This document shows positions 25,996 through 36,197 of a stretch of 64,000 nucleotides of DNA, piece after piece. The DNA is from Prevotella sp. UBA6994 (GTDB lineage: Bacteria > Bacteroidota > Bacteroidia > Bacteroidales > Bacteroidaceae): NCBI GenBank assembly GCA_002449845.1, contig DJXW01000016.1, positions 201,237-265,236 of the forward strand. The letters are read 5' to 3'. The notes under the pieces were generated by a model, which worked only from the letters and a program-made list of their open reading frames with translations, did no database searches and had not been told where the DNA came from. How positions within the stretch are numbered: the stretch's first letter is position 1; the number at the start of each line of letters is the position of its first letter. The translations under genes and the position numbers were made by a program.

Positions 25996-28900
25996 ATTTG
26001 TTTAGCTATTGTTATTTCTATGACAACTTCTTTTGAATCAAGAAGATATGCTCTGATACCACATCCCCTGGCATTTGCCACTTCACCCATATCGCGGACA
26101 ATTTGTTTACAGAGTAGATATGATACATTGACGGTAGCAGGGGTGAATAATTGAGTGCATTGCTCTGAAGAAAGATGAAGATGAGACATGTGAACGAGAA
26201 TCGTGTAATACTTACCATCCTTATCCACAATCTCACACAGTGGTTTTTCTCCCTGGTTCTCCTTTTGCAACAGCTCAAAAAGATATGCCATCATGTCATC
26301 ATCTACATGGGCAAATCCTTCAGTCTGTCTCATTGCTTGCGCACTGAGCATGGAATATAATTCTTTGTAATAAACCACCAATTCGGAGATGGCCTGCAGG
26401 TTATCATCCTTGCCCTCCACCAAATGCGCAATTCGTGAAGGATAATACATTGTCTCATGCTTTAGCGTACTTAATGTATTGTCGAGCACACTATTGCTAA
26501 TATGAAGATTGTCGTTCTCGTATTGCTGCTTTCGCAATTCATCTGAAGCAATCTCTATATTTGTCAGTTGCAGTTTCTCTGACTCTATACTTTTGGTTAG
26601 TGCCTGTCGTATCTGGCTCACAACGTTCTCCAATGAAATGGGATGACTCTCATTGTCTATCATCTTGACATTCCATTCTTCATCAATCATCTTGAGCTTG
26701 TTTTCAGCAGACACATCACTTAAAAGAATGTTATTGATACTATTGATATGTTCCACGCAGAAGCGGTAGTATAGTCGATGACGATAATACATGAGATAAT
26801 ACAAGGGGAATATCATCACCAGCAAAATGACCAAGATAATCATGGCAACAGTCTTATTGGTTTCAGACTGTTGCATCATACGACAATAACTATCCAACGT
26901 ATTATCGGCAGACCATTCACGGAAAAGTTGGGTATATACCTTGTTATTATAATTGTATAAATCCCATCTATGCAAAGCCAGTGCAGCTACGGCACTCTCA
27001 TTGCGAACAGCCAAAATGGTATTGTAATTAGTTGAAACTTCGCTTCTGAACCATTGCAACTCAGCAGGCAACTTTGCATCAGTAGTAAAAGCTTCCATCA
27101 AAGATGTTCCGTCTGGATGTATCTTTTTATAGTGTTCGTTTAGACAATTCATGCAACTATCTGCAAATCTGAGAGATTTGTAATAATCTCCTTCAACGTT
27201 GGAAACGTATGAGCTATCTGCATATTCCTCAGCTTTTAACAACAAAGTAGAATTACCGTCATACGAAATACCATTGCCTTCCTCAATTTGAACTGGATTA
27301 GAATCACATGACACCAACAGCGTAGAGGCAAACAACACCAAGACTGAACGAGCAACACCTTTAGGCAAACGGAAATAGAAACGACTCCCCACTCCTTGTT
27401 TGCTTTCTGCAGCAATGGTACAAACCTTAAAGATTTGGCTGATTCGATGGTATTTCTCTATAATTCCTTTGCAATTCATCAATCCAAATCCATGCGAAGG
27501 AACTTCAGAAGGTATAGTTGGCAGAGTATTAGCGGCTATAGATGAAGAAATAATCTCATTTTCCTCGATTATAGGCTTATGATCGAACACATGTGCAAGT
27601 TGTTCCTCATTCATGCCTATGCCCGTGTCAGAAATGGAAATCTCCACATACTGGTCAGTGGAAGAAGATTGGATGGTAACTTTTCCGCCAGGATTAGTAA
27701 ACTTCCTTGCATTGTCGGCAATGGTATTTATCATGAAAAGTGTAAGCGTCTTATCCGCCTTGACTACGGCATCAGTGTCTTCCACCACCAATTCAACGTT
27801 TTTCAGTTGGAACCCCATACGTCCTTTTTTCACAATATTGAAAAGCGGCTGTAGGGCAAAACTCTCTATTTGTAATCTCAAATCCCCCTGACGCATCTGA
27901 ATCCATTTGGTAAGGACATCATTATAATCATTGATTTCCTTTGTCAAGTCAAAGATATACGCATATCGCTCCTCACGTTGGGTTTGAGATTCATTGCGTA
28001 CGCTCAATTTCTTGATTTCGTGAATCATTCGGTCGATGAATGGAGTGACAGAATTGACAAGCGACACCTTTGCTCGTTGTTCAAGATTCAACTTCTTATT
28101 ATTTAAGATGTGCATACGAGCAATCTGGATTTTCTCCGTTATTTCCTCGTAATGTTCTTCCACATCTTCCATGTGCTCATCATTAGCTTGTCTCCACTCT
28201 TCCAATGGTTTAAGAAGATTGGATAAAGAAAAAGTCTTATCATTTTTGCGTCGCATGTGGTCGAAGACAAGTAACAAGATCGTCACCAAGATAATAGCCA
28301 ATACCACGATGGCAATCATGACGTTTAATTGTCGTGAAGACCTTTCTAACTGTTCAGCACGTGCTTCCAATTGTCTATCTTGTCGTGTCTGTTCCTGCAA
28401 ATCCAAATACAGGTTTCGGTTATAATCGCTATTAGCCTTGTCATCAATGGCAGAATACACCAAACTCATTTGTTCACGAATAGACGCAACCAAGTCGGGC
28501 GCACTATTTATGGCACTATCATTGGTAAGTGCTTTTTGCAAACAGATGCCAGCCGACTGATAGTCTTGAATTGCCCAATAACACTCTGCTAACGTTCGAT
28601 ATGCTCCTGCCGTCTGGTAAATATCACCATAATCCCTAAATATATCAAGTGCCCGTAAAGCTAAATTGCCTGCCAATAGTTTTTCATCCATTTCGTCTAT
28701 ATTCACATAGCGAATGGCAGGTAAGTTATCACGAATGAGTTGCTTTCGATAGTTAGGATTTTGTAAATGCTCACTCATTCCCTGAAGAGCCTGGGCAATA
28801 AAGAACGGCATTCTGCTATCCATTGCCAATTGATAGCAACGCATCAAATAATCAAATTCATTCTGGTTAATTTCCTCTTGGGTATTGGCGGTGATGATTC

Positions 28901-29582
28901 CTCCTGCTCCTACATTGTATAAATAATTAAGCCATTGAGCCGTGTCTTGCTCCAAGTCGATGTTCTGTCTGACCATAGAAATGGTTTCGATGGACAAATC
29001 TTTCAATCCCAAGTAATAAAAGTAAGTAGAGGATACGATGGCAAACTCGCTCTCTGCATAAATCAAGCGTGTTTGTTGATGCGGCGTAAGTCTTCCTCGC
29101 TCTTCATTGATACGTTTGAGCCTTTGCATTGCCTTTTCACGATAATCGTAGAAATTCTTGTTTCTCGATTGTCGTTGGCAAAGGCGCATATATTGAATGT
29201 CGGCAATAAGCAATTCCAATTGGTTATCTGTGGAAATGCTGTCTAACAATTTGTAAGCACCGTCGTAATCCATTTTTGCCATGCTCACAAAAGCCAAGTT
29301 GTTATATGCCTCTGCCTTGCCATCCTCATATTTACCAGAGATACTCATGGCACGTTCGGCATATATACGAGTAGAATCTAAGTTTCTATAGTGGTAAGAA
29401 TAAGAAATATCATTCAACTTGTCAACTTCATCTTTTCTGGAATTAGAACAAGCTGACAAAAAGAAAAGACTCAATAGGAGTAACAATCCTATTGAGTCTT
29501 TATAATAATGATTATTATGCGCGAGCCTTAGCAACGTAACCAAGAGCCTCCTTGCACTTATCGGTAACATACTGCCAATCAC
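25968..29582 (-). CDS. Giant two-module sensor histidine kinase (DUF5112/DUF5113-like)
   Basis: 1204 residues. Module 1: a hydrophobic signal ending LSAC (C45), a long helical TPR-like region (about 60-400), a membrane helix (about 419-440), a helical dimer region with candidate H521 (MIHEIKK), and an HATPase domain with N-box [10 protein letters not shown] (619-628), DTGIGM (652-657) and a GFGL box (698-701). Module 2: a second hydrophobic segment ending VSC (746-759), an outside region, a helix (about 911-931), and a helical segment with [12 protein letters not shown], probably a second phospho-His site. A degenerate HATPase-like tail follows. The start is uncertain: the two candidate Mets lie inside eda, and 29570 is an alternative. 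Confidence 0.75.
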   Translation of the reverse strand: MIGSMLPISARRLLVTLLRLAHNNHYYKDSIGLLLLLSLFFLSACSNSRKDEVDKLNDISYSYHYRNLDSTRIYAERAMSISGKYEDGKAEAYNNLAFVSMAKMDYDGAYKLLDSISTDNQLELLIADIQYMRLCQRQSRNKNFYDYREKAMQRLKRINEERGRLTPHQQTRLIYAESEFAIVSSTYFYYLGLKDLSIETISMVRQNIDLEQDTAQWLNYLYNVGAGGIITANTQEEINQNEFDYLMRCYQLAMDSRMPFFIAQALQGMSEHLQNPNYRKQLIRDNLPAIRYVNIDEMDEKLLAGNLALRALDIFRDYGDIYQTAGAYRTLAECYWAIQDYQSAGICLQKALTNDSAINSAPDLVASIREQMSLVYSAIDDKANSDYNRNLYLDLQEQTRQDRQLEARAEQLERSSRQLNVMIAIVVLAIILVTILLLVFDHMRRKNDKTFSLSNLLKPLEEWRQANDEHMEDVEEHYEEITEKIQIARMHILNNKKLNLEQRAKVSLVNSVTPFIDRMIHEIKKLSVRNESQTQREERYAYIFDLTKEINDYNDVLTKWIQMRQGDLRLQIESFALQPLFNIVKKGRMGFQLKNVELVVEDTDAVVKADKTLTLFMINTIADNARKFTNPGGKVTIQSSSTDQYVEISISDTGIGMNEEQLAHVFDHKPIIEENEIISSSIAANTLPTIPSEVPSHGFGLMNCKGIIEKYHRISQIFKVCTIAAESKQGVGSRFYFRLPKGVARSVLVLFASTLLVSCDSNPVQIEEGNGISYDGNSTLLLKAEEYADSSYVSNVEGDYYKSLRFADSCMNCLNEHYKKIHPDGTSLMEAFTTDAKLPAELQWFRSEVSTNYNTILAVRNESAVAALALHRWDLYNYNNKVYTQLFREWSADNTLDSYCRMMQQSETNKTVAMIILVILLVMIFPLYYLMYYRHRLYYRFCVEHINSINNILLSDVSAENKLKMIDEEWNVKMIDNESHPISLENVVSQIRQALTKSIESEKLQLTNIEIASDELRKQQYENDNLHISNSVLDNTLSTLKHETMYYPSRIAHLVEGKDDNLQAISELVVYYKELYSMLSAQAMRQTEGFAHVDDDMMAYLFELLQKENQGEKPLCEIVDKDGKYYTILVHMSHLHLSSEQCTQLFTPATVNVSYLLCKQIVRDMGEVANARGCGIRAYLLDSKEVVIEITIAKQIWNHSKLSL
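29460..29500 (-). terminator. Intrinsic terminator of eda inside the sensor-kinase coding start
   Basis: AAGACTCAATAGGA (29466-29479) pairs perfectly with TCCTATTGAGTCTT (29487-29500) over a 7-nt loop. On the minus strand a TTTTCTTTTT run follows. It lies 15 bp after the eda stop and within the signal-peptide codons of the sensor kinase. Confidence 0.75.
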
Positions 29583-30183
29583 CTGCTGCTACCTTGTCTT
29601 TGGGGAACAGTTTAGAGCCCATGCCAACACAGTAAACACCAGCCTTAAACCATGACTTGAGGTTTTCCTCTTCGGGAGCTACGCCACCGGTAACCATGAT
29701 TTTTGACCAAGGCATTGGAGCTTTCAATCCCTTCACCATATTTGGACCATACACATCTCCAGGGAACAATTTAGTAAGGTCGCAACCCAATTCCTGGGCT
29801 TTGCCAATCTCACTCACGGTTCCGCAACCAGGGCAATATGGTACAAGACGACGGTTACAAACAGGAGCAATGTCAGGATTGAACAACGGACCCACTACGA
29901 AGCAAGCTCCCAACTGGATATACATGGCTGCGGTAGGAGCATCTACAACAGAACCAATACCCAATGCCAATTCGGGACACTCTTTGTCGGCCCATTTCAC
30001 CAACTCACCAAATACTTCCTGTGCGAAATCACCACGGTTGGTAAACTCAAAAGCACGCACACCACCTTCATAACAAGCCTTTACGACATTCTTGCAAGTC
30101 TCCAAGTCCTTGTTATAAAATACGGGAACCATACCCGTATCACCGATTTTCTTTAATACGGCTATCTTATCAAATTTTGCCAT
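29515..30183 (-). CDS. eda: KDPG/KHG aldolase
   Basis: 222 residues. Splits 2-keto-3-deoxy-6-phosphogluconate into pyruvate and glyceraldehyde-3-phosphate. FEFTNRGDF holds the conserved Glu, and DLTKLFPGD holds the Schiff-base Lys block; [11 protein letters not shown] is the phosphate-binding loop. It is 52 bp downstream of kdgK. Its last 68 bp overlap the possible start of the sensor kinase. Confidence 0.92.
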   Translation of the reverse strand: MAKFDKIAVLKKIGDTGMVPVFYNKDLETCKNVVKACYEGGVRAFEFTNRGDFAQEVFGELVKWADKECPELALGIGSVVDAPTAAMYIQLGACFVVGPLFNPDIAPVCNRRLVPYCPGCGTVSEIGKAQELGCDLTKLFPGDVYGPNMVKGLKAPMPWSKIMVTGGVAPEEENLKSWFKAGVYCVGMGSKLFPKDKVAAGDWQYVTDKCKEALGYVAKARA

Positions 30184-30235
30184 AGTTTATATATAATTCA
30201 ATTTCTGTTTGATTCTCTATTTATTGGTAGCTACC

Positions 30236-31258
30236 TTATCTTTGTACACGACCGTTGGCATTACCGCCAGCAAGAGACTCTACTTCGTCAACACTTACCA
30301 AGTTGAAGTCGCCATTGATAGTGTGCTTCAAAGCAGAAGCAGCAACAGCAAATTCAAGAGCTTCACCTTGTGTTGGCTTGGTCAACAGGCCATGAATCAA
30401 GCCACCAGAGAAAGAATCGCCACCACCTACACGGTCGATGATAGGATTGATCTCGTAACGCTTTGACTGGTAGAATTCCTTACCATCATAAATCAATGCC
30501 TTCCAGCCATTGAAAGTAGCAGAATAAGACTCACGAAGAGTAGATACCACATACTTAAATCCAAACTCCTCACGCATCTGCTTGAAGATTCCCTCGTAAC
30601 CCGCAGCATCAGTTTGTCCACCTTCTACGTCTGCATCAGGCTTGAAGCCAAGGCAAAGTTCGGCATCTTCCTCATTACCTATACATACATCTACATATTT
30701 CATCAATGGACGCATGATAGAGATAGCCTTTTCAGAAGTCCACAACTTCTTACGGAAGTTCAAGTCCACAGAAACGGTTACACCATGACGCTTAGCAGCC
30801 TCGCAAGCCAGCTTGGTCAGTTCGGCAGCCTTGTCAGAAATAGCAGGTGTGATACCACTCCAGTGGAACCACGCAGCACCTTCCATAATGGCATCAAAAT
30901 CGAAATCCTCTGGAGAAGCTTCTGCAATGGATGAATGAGCACGGTCATAAATAACCTTAGATGGGCGCATAGAAGCACCTGTTTCAGCATAATAAAGTCC
31001 TACGCGGTCACCGCCACGAGCCACGAACTGCGTATTAACGCCATATCTGCGCAATGCATTAACGGCAATCTGACCAATCTCATGCTTTGGCAATTTACTA
31101 ACGAAATATGCCTCATGACCATAGTTGGCAACAGAGATGGCAACATTAGCTTCACCACCACCTGGGATAATGCGGAATGACTCACTCTGAATAAAACGAT
31201 CGTTGCCCTGAGGCGAAAGACGGAGCATGATTTCTCCTAATGTAACAATTTTAGCCAT
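30236..31258 (-). CDS. kdgK: 2-dehydro-3-deoxygluconokinase
   Basis: 340 residues, PfkB/ribokinase fold. Phosphorylates 2-keto-3-deoxygluconate to KDPG, feeding eda. The N-terminal LGEIMLRLSP and GGGEANVAISVANYG are the sugar-binding signature; DRVGGGDSFSGGLIHG has the catalytic Asp in GGGD, the family's GAGD. First gene of the kdgK-eda pair, divergent from the LacI-type regulator. Confidence 0.88.
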   Translation of the reverse strand: MAKIVTLGEIMLRLSPQGNDRFIQSESFRIIPGGGEANVAISVANYGHEAYFVSKLPKHEIGQIAVNALRRYGVNTQFVARGGDRVGLYYAETGASMRPSKVIYDRAHSSIAEASPEDFDFDAIMEGAAWFHWSGITPAISDKAAELTKLACEAAKRHGVTVSVDLNFRKKLWTSEKAISIMRPLMKYVDVCIGNEEDAELCLGFKPDADVEGGQTDAAGYEGIFKQMREEFGFKYVVSTLRESYSATFNGWKALIYDGKEFYQSKRYEINPIIDRVGGGDSFSGGLIHGLLTKPTQGEALEFAVAASALKHTINGDFNLVSVDEVESLAGGNANGRVQR

Positions 31259-31305
31259 TTTTCAAGTTGTTTGTTATTAAACAATTAATTTTATAGATTC
31301 ATTCG

Positions 31306-31313
31306 CAAAAATA
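31306..31313 (-). promoter_or_regulatory. -7 promoter element (TATTTTTG) for kdgK-eda
   Basis: The minus strand reads TATTTTTG, 48 bp upstream of kdgK. A TTGTTT-AAACAA dyad (31267-31284) lies between it and the start. Confidence 0.45.
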
Positions 31314-31379
31314 CTCATTATTTCGTTAAATGAAAAATAAAATCACAAAAATTATCATTTTAAGGGCAAATATTATGGC

Positions 31380-31393
31380 TGTGCATTCGCACA
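31380..31393. promoter_or_regulatory. Operator-like dyad TGTGC-ATTC-GCACA
   Basis: A perfect 5-bp inverted repeat with a 4-nt centre, 17 bp upstream of the regulator's -7 element and between the two divergent promoters. A site for the adjacent LacI-type regulator is likely but inferred. Confidence 0.4.
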
Positions 31394-31409
31394 ATTCGAT
31401 TTTTATTGC

Positions 31410-31417
31410 TAATTTTG
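31410..31417 (+). promoter_or_regulatory. -7 promoter element (TAATTTTG) for the regulator-uxaA operon
   Basis: TAATTTTG lies 17 bp before the ATG. It overlaps the dyad TTTTG-CA-CAAAA (31413-31424), a possible autoregulatory site. Confidence 0.5.
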
Positions 31418-31434
31418 CACAAAATAATACATAA

Positions 31435-32499
31435 ATGAAAGAAAGAATCAGAATAAAAGATATCGCTATCAGGGCTGGCGTATCTGTGGGAACGGTAGAT
31501 AGGGTGCTACACGATCGACCAAACGTTTCAAAACCTGCCAAGGAACGGGTGGAAAAAGCATTGAAAGAACTGGACTACAAACCCAATATGTATGCAAGTG
31601 CTCTTGCATACAATCGTTCATACACTTTTTATCTATTAATTCCCGAACATGATTCTGAAGCCTATTGGGAAGAAATCGAGGAAGGTGCCCAGAAGGCAAT
31701 GGAAGCAAGACGCGACTTCCACATTGACGTGAAGAACTGTTATTATGAGCGTTTTAACGAAGAAAACTTTGGCGTACAATGCGAATCCATCCTTAGCATG
31801 AATCCAGATGGCGTTGTCATCGTGCCTTCGACGTTGGAACAAACAAGACTGTTTACCGATAAGTTGCATGAGCTGGAAATTCCCTTTATCCTACTCGATT
31901 CATATATGCCTGATTTAAAACCATTGTCTTTTTTTGGCCAAGATTCATTCGCCAGTGGCTATTTTGCGGCAAAAATGCTGATGATGATAGCCTCTAACGA
32001 GAAAGAAATCATGCTGATGAAACAAACCAAGGATGGGAAAGTGATGAGTAAGCAGCAAGCAAACAGAGAGGTTGGTTTCAAGCATTACATGTTGGATCAT
32101 TTCCCCGAAGTGAAAATCCACGAACTCGATTTGCCACTTGATTTCACAAAGAAACGATATGAGCAGATTTTAGAGAAGTTTTTCTCCTCTCATCCATCCC
32201 TTCACCATTGCATCACATTAAACTCCAAGGCACATATCGTAGGCGAGTTCCTATTAAAGACCAATCGAAGAAACACACAGATAATGGGTTATGACATGGT
32301 AGCGAAGAATGCGGAGTGTGTTCGTCAAGGTAGTATTTCGTTCTTGATTGCTCAACATGCTTACCAACAAGGTTACTCCTGTATTGATGCATTGTTTAAT
32401 GCCATCGTATTAAAGAAGAAAGTTTCTCCCATCAACTATATGCCCATCGAATTGCTCATGAAGGAGAACGTGGAATTTTATCGCAGAACACAACTATAA
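31435..32499 (+). CDS. LacI-family transcriptional regulator
   Basis: 354 residues. An N-terminal LacI-type helix-turn-helix (IRIKDIAIRAGVSVGTVDRV, about 4-24) is followed by a periplasmic-binding-protein-like effector domain (about 60-350). It is first in the operon with uxaA and the antiporter, and divergent from kdgK-eda. It probably controls both in response to a hexuronate breakdown product; effector unknown. Confidence 0.87.
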   Translation: MKERIRIKDIAIRAGVSVGTVDRVLHDRPNVSKPAKERVEKALKELDYKPNMYASALAYNRSYTFYLLIPEHDSEAYWEEIEEGAQKAMEARRDFHIDVKNCYYERFNEENFGVQCESILSMNPDGVVIVPSTLEQTRLFTDKLHELEIPFILLDSYMPDLKPLSFFGQDSFASGYFAAKMLMMIASNEKEIMLMKQTKDGKVMSKQQANREVGFKHYMLDHFPEVKIHELDLPLDFTKKRYEQILEKFFSSHPSLHHCITLNSKAHIVGEFLLKTNRRNTQIMGYDMVAKNAECVRQGSISFLIAQHAYQQGYSCIDALFNAIVLKKKVSPINYMPIELLMKENVEFYRRTQL

Positions 32500-32518
32500 T
32501 AACTAAAATAAAAACATT

Positions 32519-34015
32519 ATGAAACAAACAGCATTCTTAAAAATCAATCCCGCAGACTCTGTGGTTGTCTGCCTTCGCCCCATGCAAAAGGGAGAGACGA
32601 TAAACATTGATGGAAAAACCATTGAAATAAAGCAAGACACACCCGCAGGACATAAACTATTGATAAAAGATGCTCCCAAAGGTACAGACATCATTAAATA
32701 TGGTTATCCTATCGGTCATAGTATTGAAAACCTAACCGAAGGACAATGGGTTAACGAAAACAATATCAAGACCAATCTTTCTGGTTCACTTGAATACGAA
32801 TATTCACCTGTAAACGAACAGCTTAGCATAGAAAACGAAAACCTTACCTTTAAGGGTTATATGCGTAAGAATGGCGAGGTGGGAATCCGTAATGAGATAT
32901 GGATTGTACCAACGGTAGGTTGCGTAAACAGTATTGCAGAGAAATTAGTGGATTTGCTGAAAGCAGAAACCAATTGCGAAGGAATTGACGCCATTCATGC
33001 TTGGCATCATAATTATGGTTGTTCACAATTGTCAGGTGACCATGAGAACACCCGTAAAGTATTACGTGACATTGTGCTTCATCCCAATGCAGGAGCCGTT
33101 CTTATCTTGTCATTAGGATGTGAAAACAACCAACCAGACGAGTTCATGAAGCTACTGGGTGACTACGACCAAGAAAGAATCAAGCTTTTGGTAACTCAAA
33201 AGGTCGAAGGAGACGAGTTAGAAGAAGGCATGAAGATTCTTCGCAGCTTATACAACATCGCTAAACAAGACGTTCGTACAGATGTTCCCATCAGTCATCT
33301 TCGCGTTGGATTGAAATGTGGTGGTTCAGATGGCTTCTCTGGCATTACCGCCAATCCTTTAGTAGGAGAATTCAGCGACTGGTTAGTAGCACAAGGTGGA
33401 ACATCTATTCTCACGGAAGTTCCTGAGATGTTTGGAGCAGAAACCATCTTGATGAACAGATGTGAAAACTCTAAACTTTTTGACCAAACGGTTACCATGA
33501 TTAATGATTTCAAGGAATATTTCTTGTCTCACGGGGAGCCTGTTGGTGAAAACCCATCACCAGGAAACAAGGCAGGTGGTATCTCTACGCTTGAAGACAA
33601 GGCTTTGGGATGTACACAGAAATGTGGCCGTGCTCCCGTAAGTGGTGTTCTTGCCTACGGTGATCGTTTACAAGTAAATGGACTGAATCTTCTTTCCGCA
33701 CCAGGAAACGACTTGGTCGCTTCCACTGCCCTCGCTTCGGCAGGATGTCAGATTGTTCTGTTCACTACAGGTCGTGGAACGCCATTCGGAACATTTGTTC
33801 CCACTATGAAGATTTCTACCAACTCACAACTATTCCATAATAAACCTAATTGGATAGACTTCAATGCAGGCGAATTATTGGAAGGTGCCGAAATGAAAGT
33901 TCTTCTTCGCAAGTTTATAGAGCTTATCATTAGCGTTGCCAATGGTAATTTGGTAAGGAATGAGAAGAATGGATATAGAGAGATTTCTATCTTTAAGAAT
34001 GGTGTGACCTTATAA
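32519..34015 (+). CDS. uxaA: Altronate dehydratase (full length)
   Basis: 498 residues. Converts altronate to 2-keto-3-deoxygluconate, the substrate of KdgK. An N-terminal SAF-like domain (about 1-85) is fused to the catalytic domain, with HAWHHNYGCSQLSGDH, LSLGCENNQP and GLKCGGSDGFSG as family hallmarks; conserved Cys residues suggest iron binding. Starts 19 bp after the regulator. The upstream enzymes uxaC and uxaB are not in the window. Confidence 0.92.
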   Translation: MKQTAFLKINPADSVVVCLRPMQKGETINIDGKTIEIKQDTPAGHKLLIKDAPKGTDIIKYGYPIGHSIENLTEGQWVNENNIKTNLSGSLEYEYSPVNEQLSIENENLTFKGYMRKNGEVGIRNEIWIVPTVGCVNSIAEKLVDLLKAETNCEGIDAIHAWHHNYGCSQLSGDHENTRKVLRDIVLHPNAGAVLILSLGCENNQPDEFMKLLGDYDQERIKLLVTQKVEGDELEEGMKILRSLYNIAKQDVRTDVPISHLRVGLKCGGSDGFSGITANPLVGEFSDWLVAQGGTSILTEVPEMFGAETILMNRCENSKLFDQTVTMINDFKEYFLSHGEPVGENPSPGNKAGGISTLEDKALGCTQKCGRAPVSGVLAYGDRLQVNGLNLLSAPGNDLVASTALASAGCQIVLFTTGRGTPFGTFVPTMKISTNSQLFHNKPNWIDFNAGELLEGAEMKVLLRKFIELIISVANGNLVRNEKNGYREISIFKNGVTL

Positions 34016-34033
34016 TTTCCTATAATATATAAA

Positions 34034-35323
34034 TTGGAAAAGATAAGCAACAAGAAAGGAATATTAGCCTTATCACCATTGGTGGTATTCTTGGTACTTT
34101 ATTTAGTCACCTCTATTATAGAAGGTGACTTTTATAAAGTACCAATTACCGTTGCCTTTATGATAGCCAGTATCTATGCCATTGCGCTCTCTGGCGGCTT
34201 TGCCCTTTCCCATAGGATTTCCATATTCAGCAGAGGTGCAAGTACTGAAAACATGATGCTGATGTTATGGATATTTGTATTGGCTGGTGCATTTGCCAAT
34301 TCTGCCAAGCAAATGGGATGTATAGACGCAACGGTCAACTTAACTCTCAGTGTATTACCAAGTAATATGCTTTTGGCTGGACTATTCCTTGCAGCTTGTT
34401 TTATCTCTCTTTCCATAGGTACAAGCGTAGGCACCATCGTTGCCTTAGTTCCAATTGCCGCAGCATTGGGAGAGGCAACAGAAGGAAGTATTCCCCTCAT
34501 GACAGCTACTGTCGTTGGTGGTGCTTTCTTCGGCGACAACCTATCCTTTATCTCCGACACCACAGTAGCCGCTACATCTACACAAGGTTGTAAGATGAGT
34601 GACAAATTCCGAGTTAATCTTTTCATCGTATTGCCCGCTGCCATTGTAGTCCTTATCTTATGTCTTTACATGGGAAAGGGAATACAAGCCCCCTCCTCCA
34701 TTCCCGAGATAGAATATGTCAAGGTTACACCTTATATAATAGTATTACTCATGGCAATATTCGGAATGAACGTGATGGCAGTACTTACCATAGGTCTCAT
34801 GCTAACAGGTGTGATAGGCATATTCAACCACTCATACGATCTATTTGGTTGGTTCAATTCCATGAGCGATGGTATTTTGGGCATGAGCGAGCTCATCATC
34901 ATCACCATGATGGCAGGCGGACTATTGGAAATCATCCGTGAAAATGGTGGAATTGACTTTATCATCCAAAAGATGACCACCCACATTCATGGAAAGCGTG
35001 GTGCAGAATTTGCCATTGGGATTGTTGTGTCATTGGTTGATATTTGCACTGCGAACAACACAGTAGCTATTATCACCGTTGGCGGTATCGCTAAACAAAT
35101 TGGAGACAAATACGGTGTTGACAACAGGAAATGCGCTTCTATACTCGACACATTCTCATGCTGCGTTCAAGGCATCATCCCATACGGAGCCCAGATGCTC
35201 ATGGCAGCAGGACTTTCAAAACTAAATCCCATTGAGATTATACCTTATTTATATTATCCTTTTGCAATAGGGATAGCTGCAATACTCTCAATTTTATTGC
35301 GTTTTCCAAAACGATACAGTTAA
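34034..35323 (+). CDS. NhaC-family Na+/H+ antiporter-like transporter
   Basis: 429 residues with about eleven membrane helices. Motifs SIGTSVGTIVALVPIAAAL and GGAFFGDNLSFISDTTVAA are characteristic of NhaC. The start is TTG at 34034; the next ATG (about residue 42) would remove the first helices, so TTG is preferred. It follows uxaA by 18 bp. In this operon it may move a uronate or related acid, or only export sodium; substrate unknown. Confidence 0.8.
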   Translation: MEKISNKKGILALSPLVVFLVLYLVTSIIEGDFYKVPITVAFMIASIYAIALSGGFALSHRISIFSRGASTENMMLMLWIFVLAGAFANSAKQMGCIDATVNLTLSVLPSNMLLAGLFLAACFISLSIGTSVGTIVALVPIAAALGEATEGSIPLMTATVVGGAFFGDNLSFISDTTVAATSTQGCKMSDKFRVNLFIVLPAAIVVLILCLYMGKGIQAPSSIPEIEYVKVTPYIIVLLMAIFGMNVMAVLTIGLMLTGVIGIFNHSYDLFGWFNSMSDGILGMSELIIITMMAGGLLEIIRENGGIDFIIQKMTTHIHGKRGAEFAIGIVVSLVDICTANNTVAIITVGGIAKQIGDKYGVDNRKCASILDTFSCCVQGIIPYGAQMLMAAGLSKLNPIEIIPYLYYPFAIGIAAILSILLRFPKRYS

Positions 35324-35324
35324 T

Positions 35325-36125
35325 ATGGATATTATTCAAAGAAATTTTTTCCGTCTCTTGCGTTCTGGGGTACTCAATGAATATGAGTCACTTGAACCGA
35401 TGTCTAACTTTAAATGGAACAGACTTTTCCAAATCATCAAGGTGCAAGGTGTGGAAGACATTGCCCTCAAAGGTATCAAGAATCACACCTATGATGAGAA
35501 TGCCAATATACCCAAACCGTTGGTAGATACATTATTGGACGTGGAAGTGGAACCTGCAGATCAATCCCTACCCCAGATGTGCAACTCCATTCTGAGAAAA
35601 AGACTGAAGAAAATACAAAGTGAGGAAAGACATCATATAGATGCCTCAATGACAACTTTAGACCTGCTAAACATCATCGTTAAAAACACAGAGAGCATAT
35701 TAAATAGTGGTATCTCCTTGAAATACATTTCAGAGATAGGTAGTTTTTTGCGAACAAGGGGCGACAAGGTAGATTTCGTGAAGTTAGACAATTGGCTGTC
35801 TTCACTTCATATCCAACGAATGGCACAACTCGAAGGAAGTATATTGATTTCCGTTTTTGGTTTTGAGGAAGACGAAATTCCCTTTGTCAAGAAAGTAGAG
35901 AAGTCAGCCTACAAATTAACTATACAAACACTGGCTCGTACTGAAAAGGAAACTGCCAAGGAATGGAATTTCCGGCAAAGCAATATTGGATTTGTCCACA
36001 ACAATTCCAAAGTGCTACGCAGGAATCTCCGCAGGAGTATCAGATACATCGACTATGCTCCCATCGAAACCGTAAGCAACCTGATTCACAATTTTGCAAA
36101 AAGTTTATCAGAAATAGAAGAATAA
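35325..36125 (+). CDS. Hypothetical protein distantly like the C-terminal part of NTP_transf_5 proteins
   Basis: 266 residues, soluble and helical. It starts MDIIQRNFFRLLRSGV and has a middle block (GISLKYISEIGSFLRTRGDKVDF..LDNWLSSLHIQRMAQL) like the later part of Bacteroidales nucleotidyltransferase-5-type proteins such as the one at 42903-44072, but without a visible GG/DVD nucleotidyl site. It starts 1 bp after the antiporter stop, so it is translationally coupled. Role unknown. Confidence 0.55.
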   Translation: MDIIQRNFFRLLRSGVLNEYESLEPMSNFKWNRLFQIIKVQGVEDIALKGIKNHTYDENANIPKPLVDTLLDVEVEPADQSLPQMCNSILRKRLKKIQSEERHHIDASMTTLDLLNIIVKNTESILNSGISLKYISEIGSFLRTRGDKVDFVKLDNWLSSLHIQRMAQLEGSILISVFGFEEDEIPFVKKVEKSAYKLTIQTLARTEKETAKEWNFRQSNIGFVHNNSKVLRRNLRRSIRYIDYAPIETVSNLIHNFAKSLSEIEE

Positions 36126-36139
36126 TTTAAACTTCTTTC

Positions 36140-36170
36140 TTGGTAATGAAATAAAAAATCTTTATCTTTG
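36140..36170 (+). promoter_or_regulatory. Promoter for the secreted GH25 gene
   Basis: TTG (36140-36142), 20 bp, then TATCTTTG (36163-36170), a good -33/-7 match; 27 bp before the start codon. Confidence 0.6.
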
Positions 36171-36197
36171 CATTCAGTAAAGGAGAAAGAAGAAAAA

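Noticed and set aside
25968..29582. Sensor kinase as two genes wrongly joined
   Set aside because: The frame is continuous with no stop or start signals between modules; a frameshift is not needed to explain it, though relatives should be checked.
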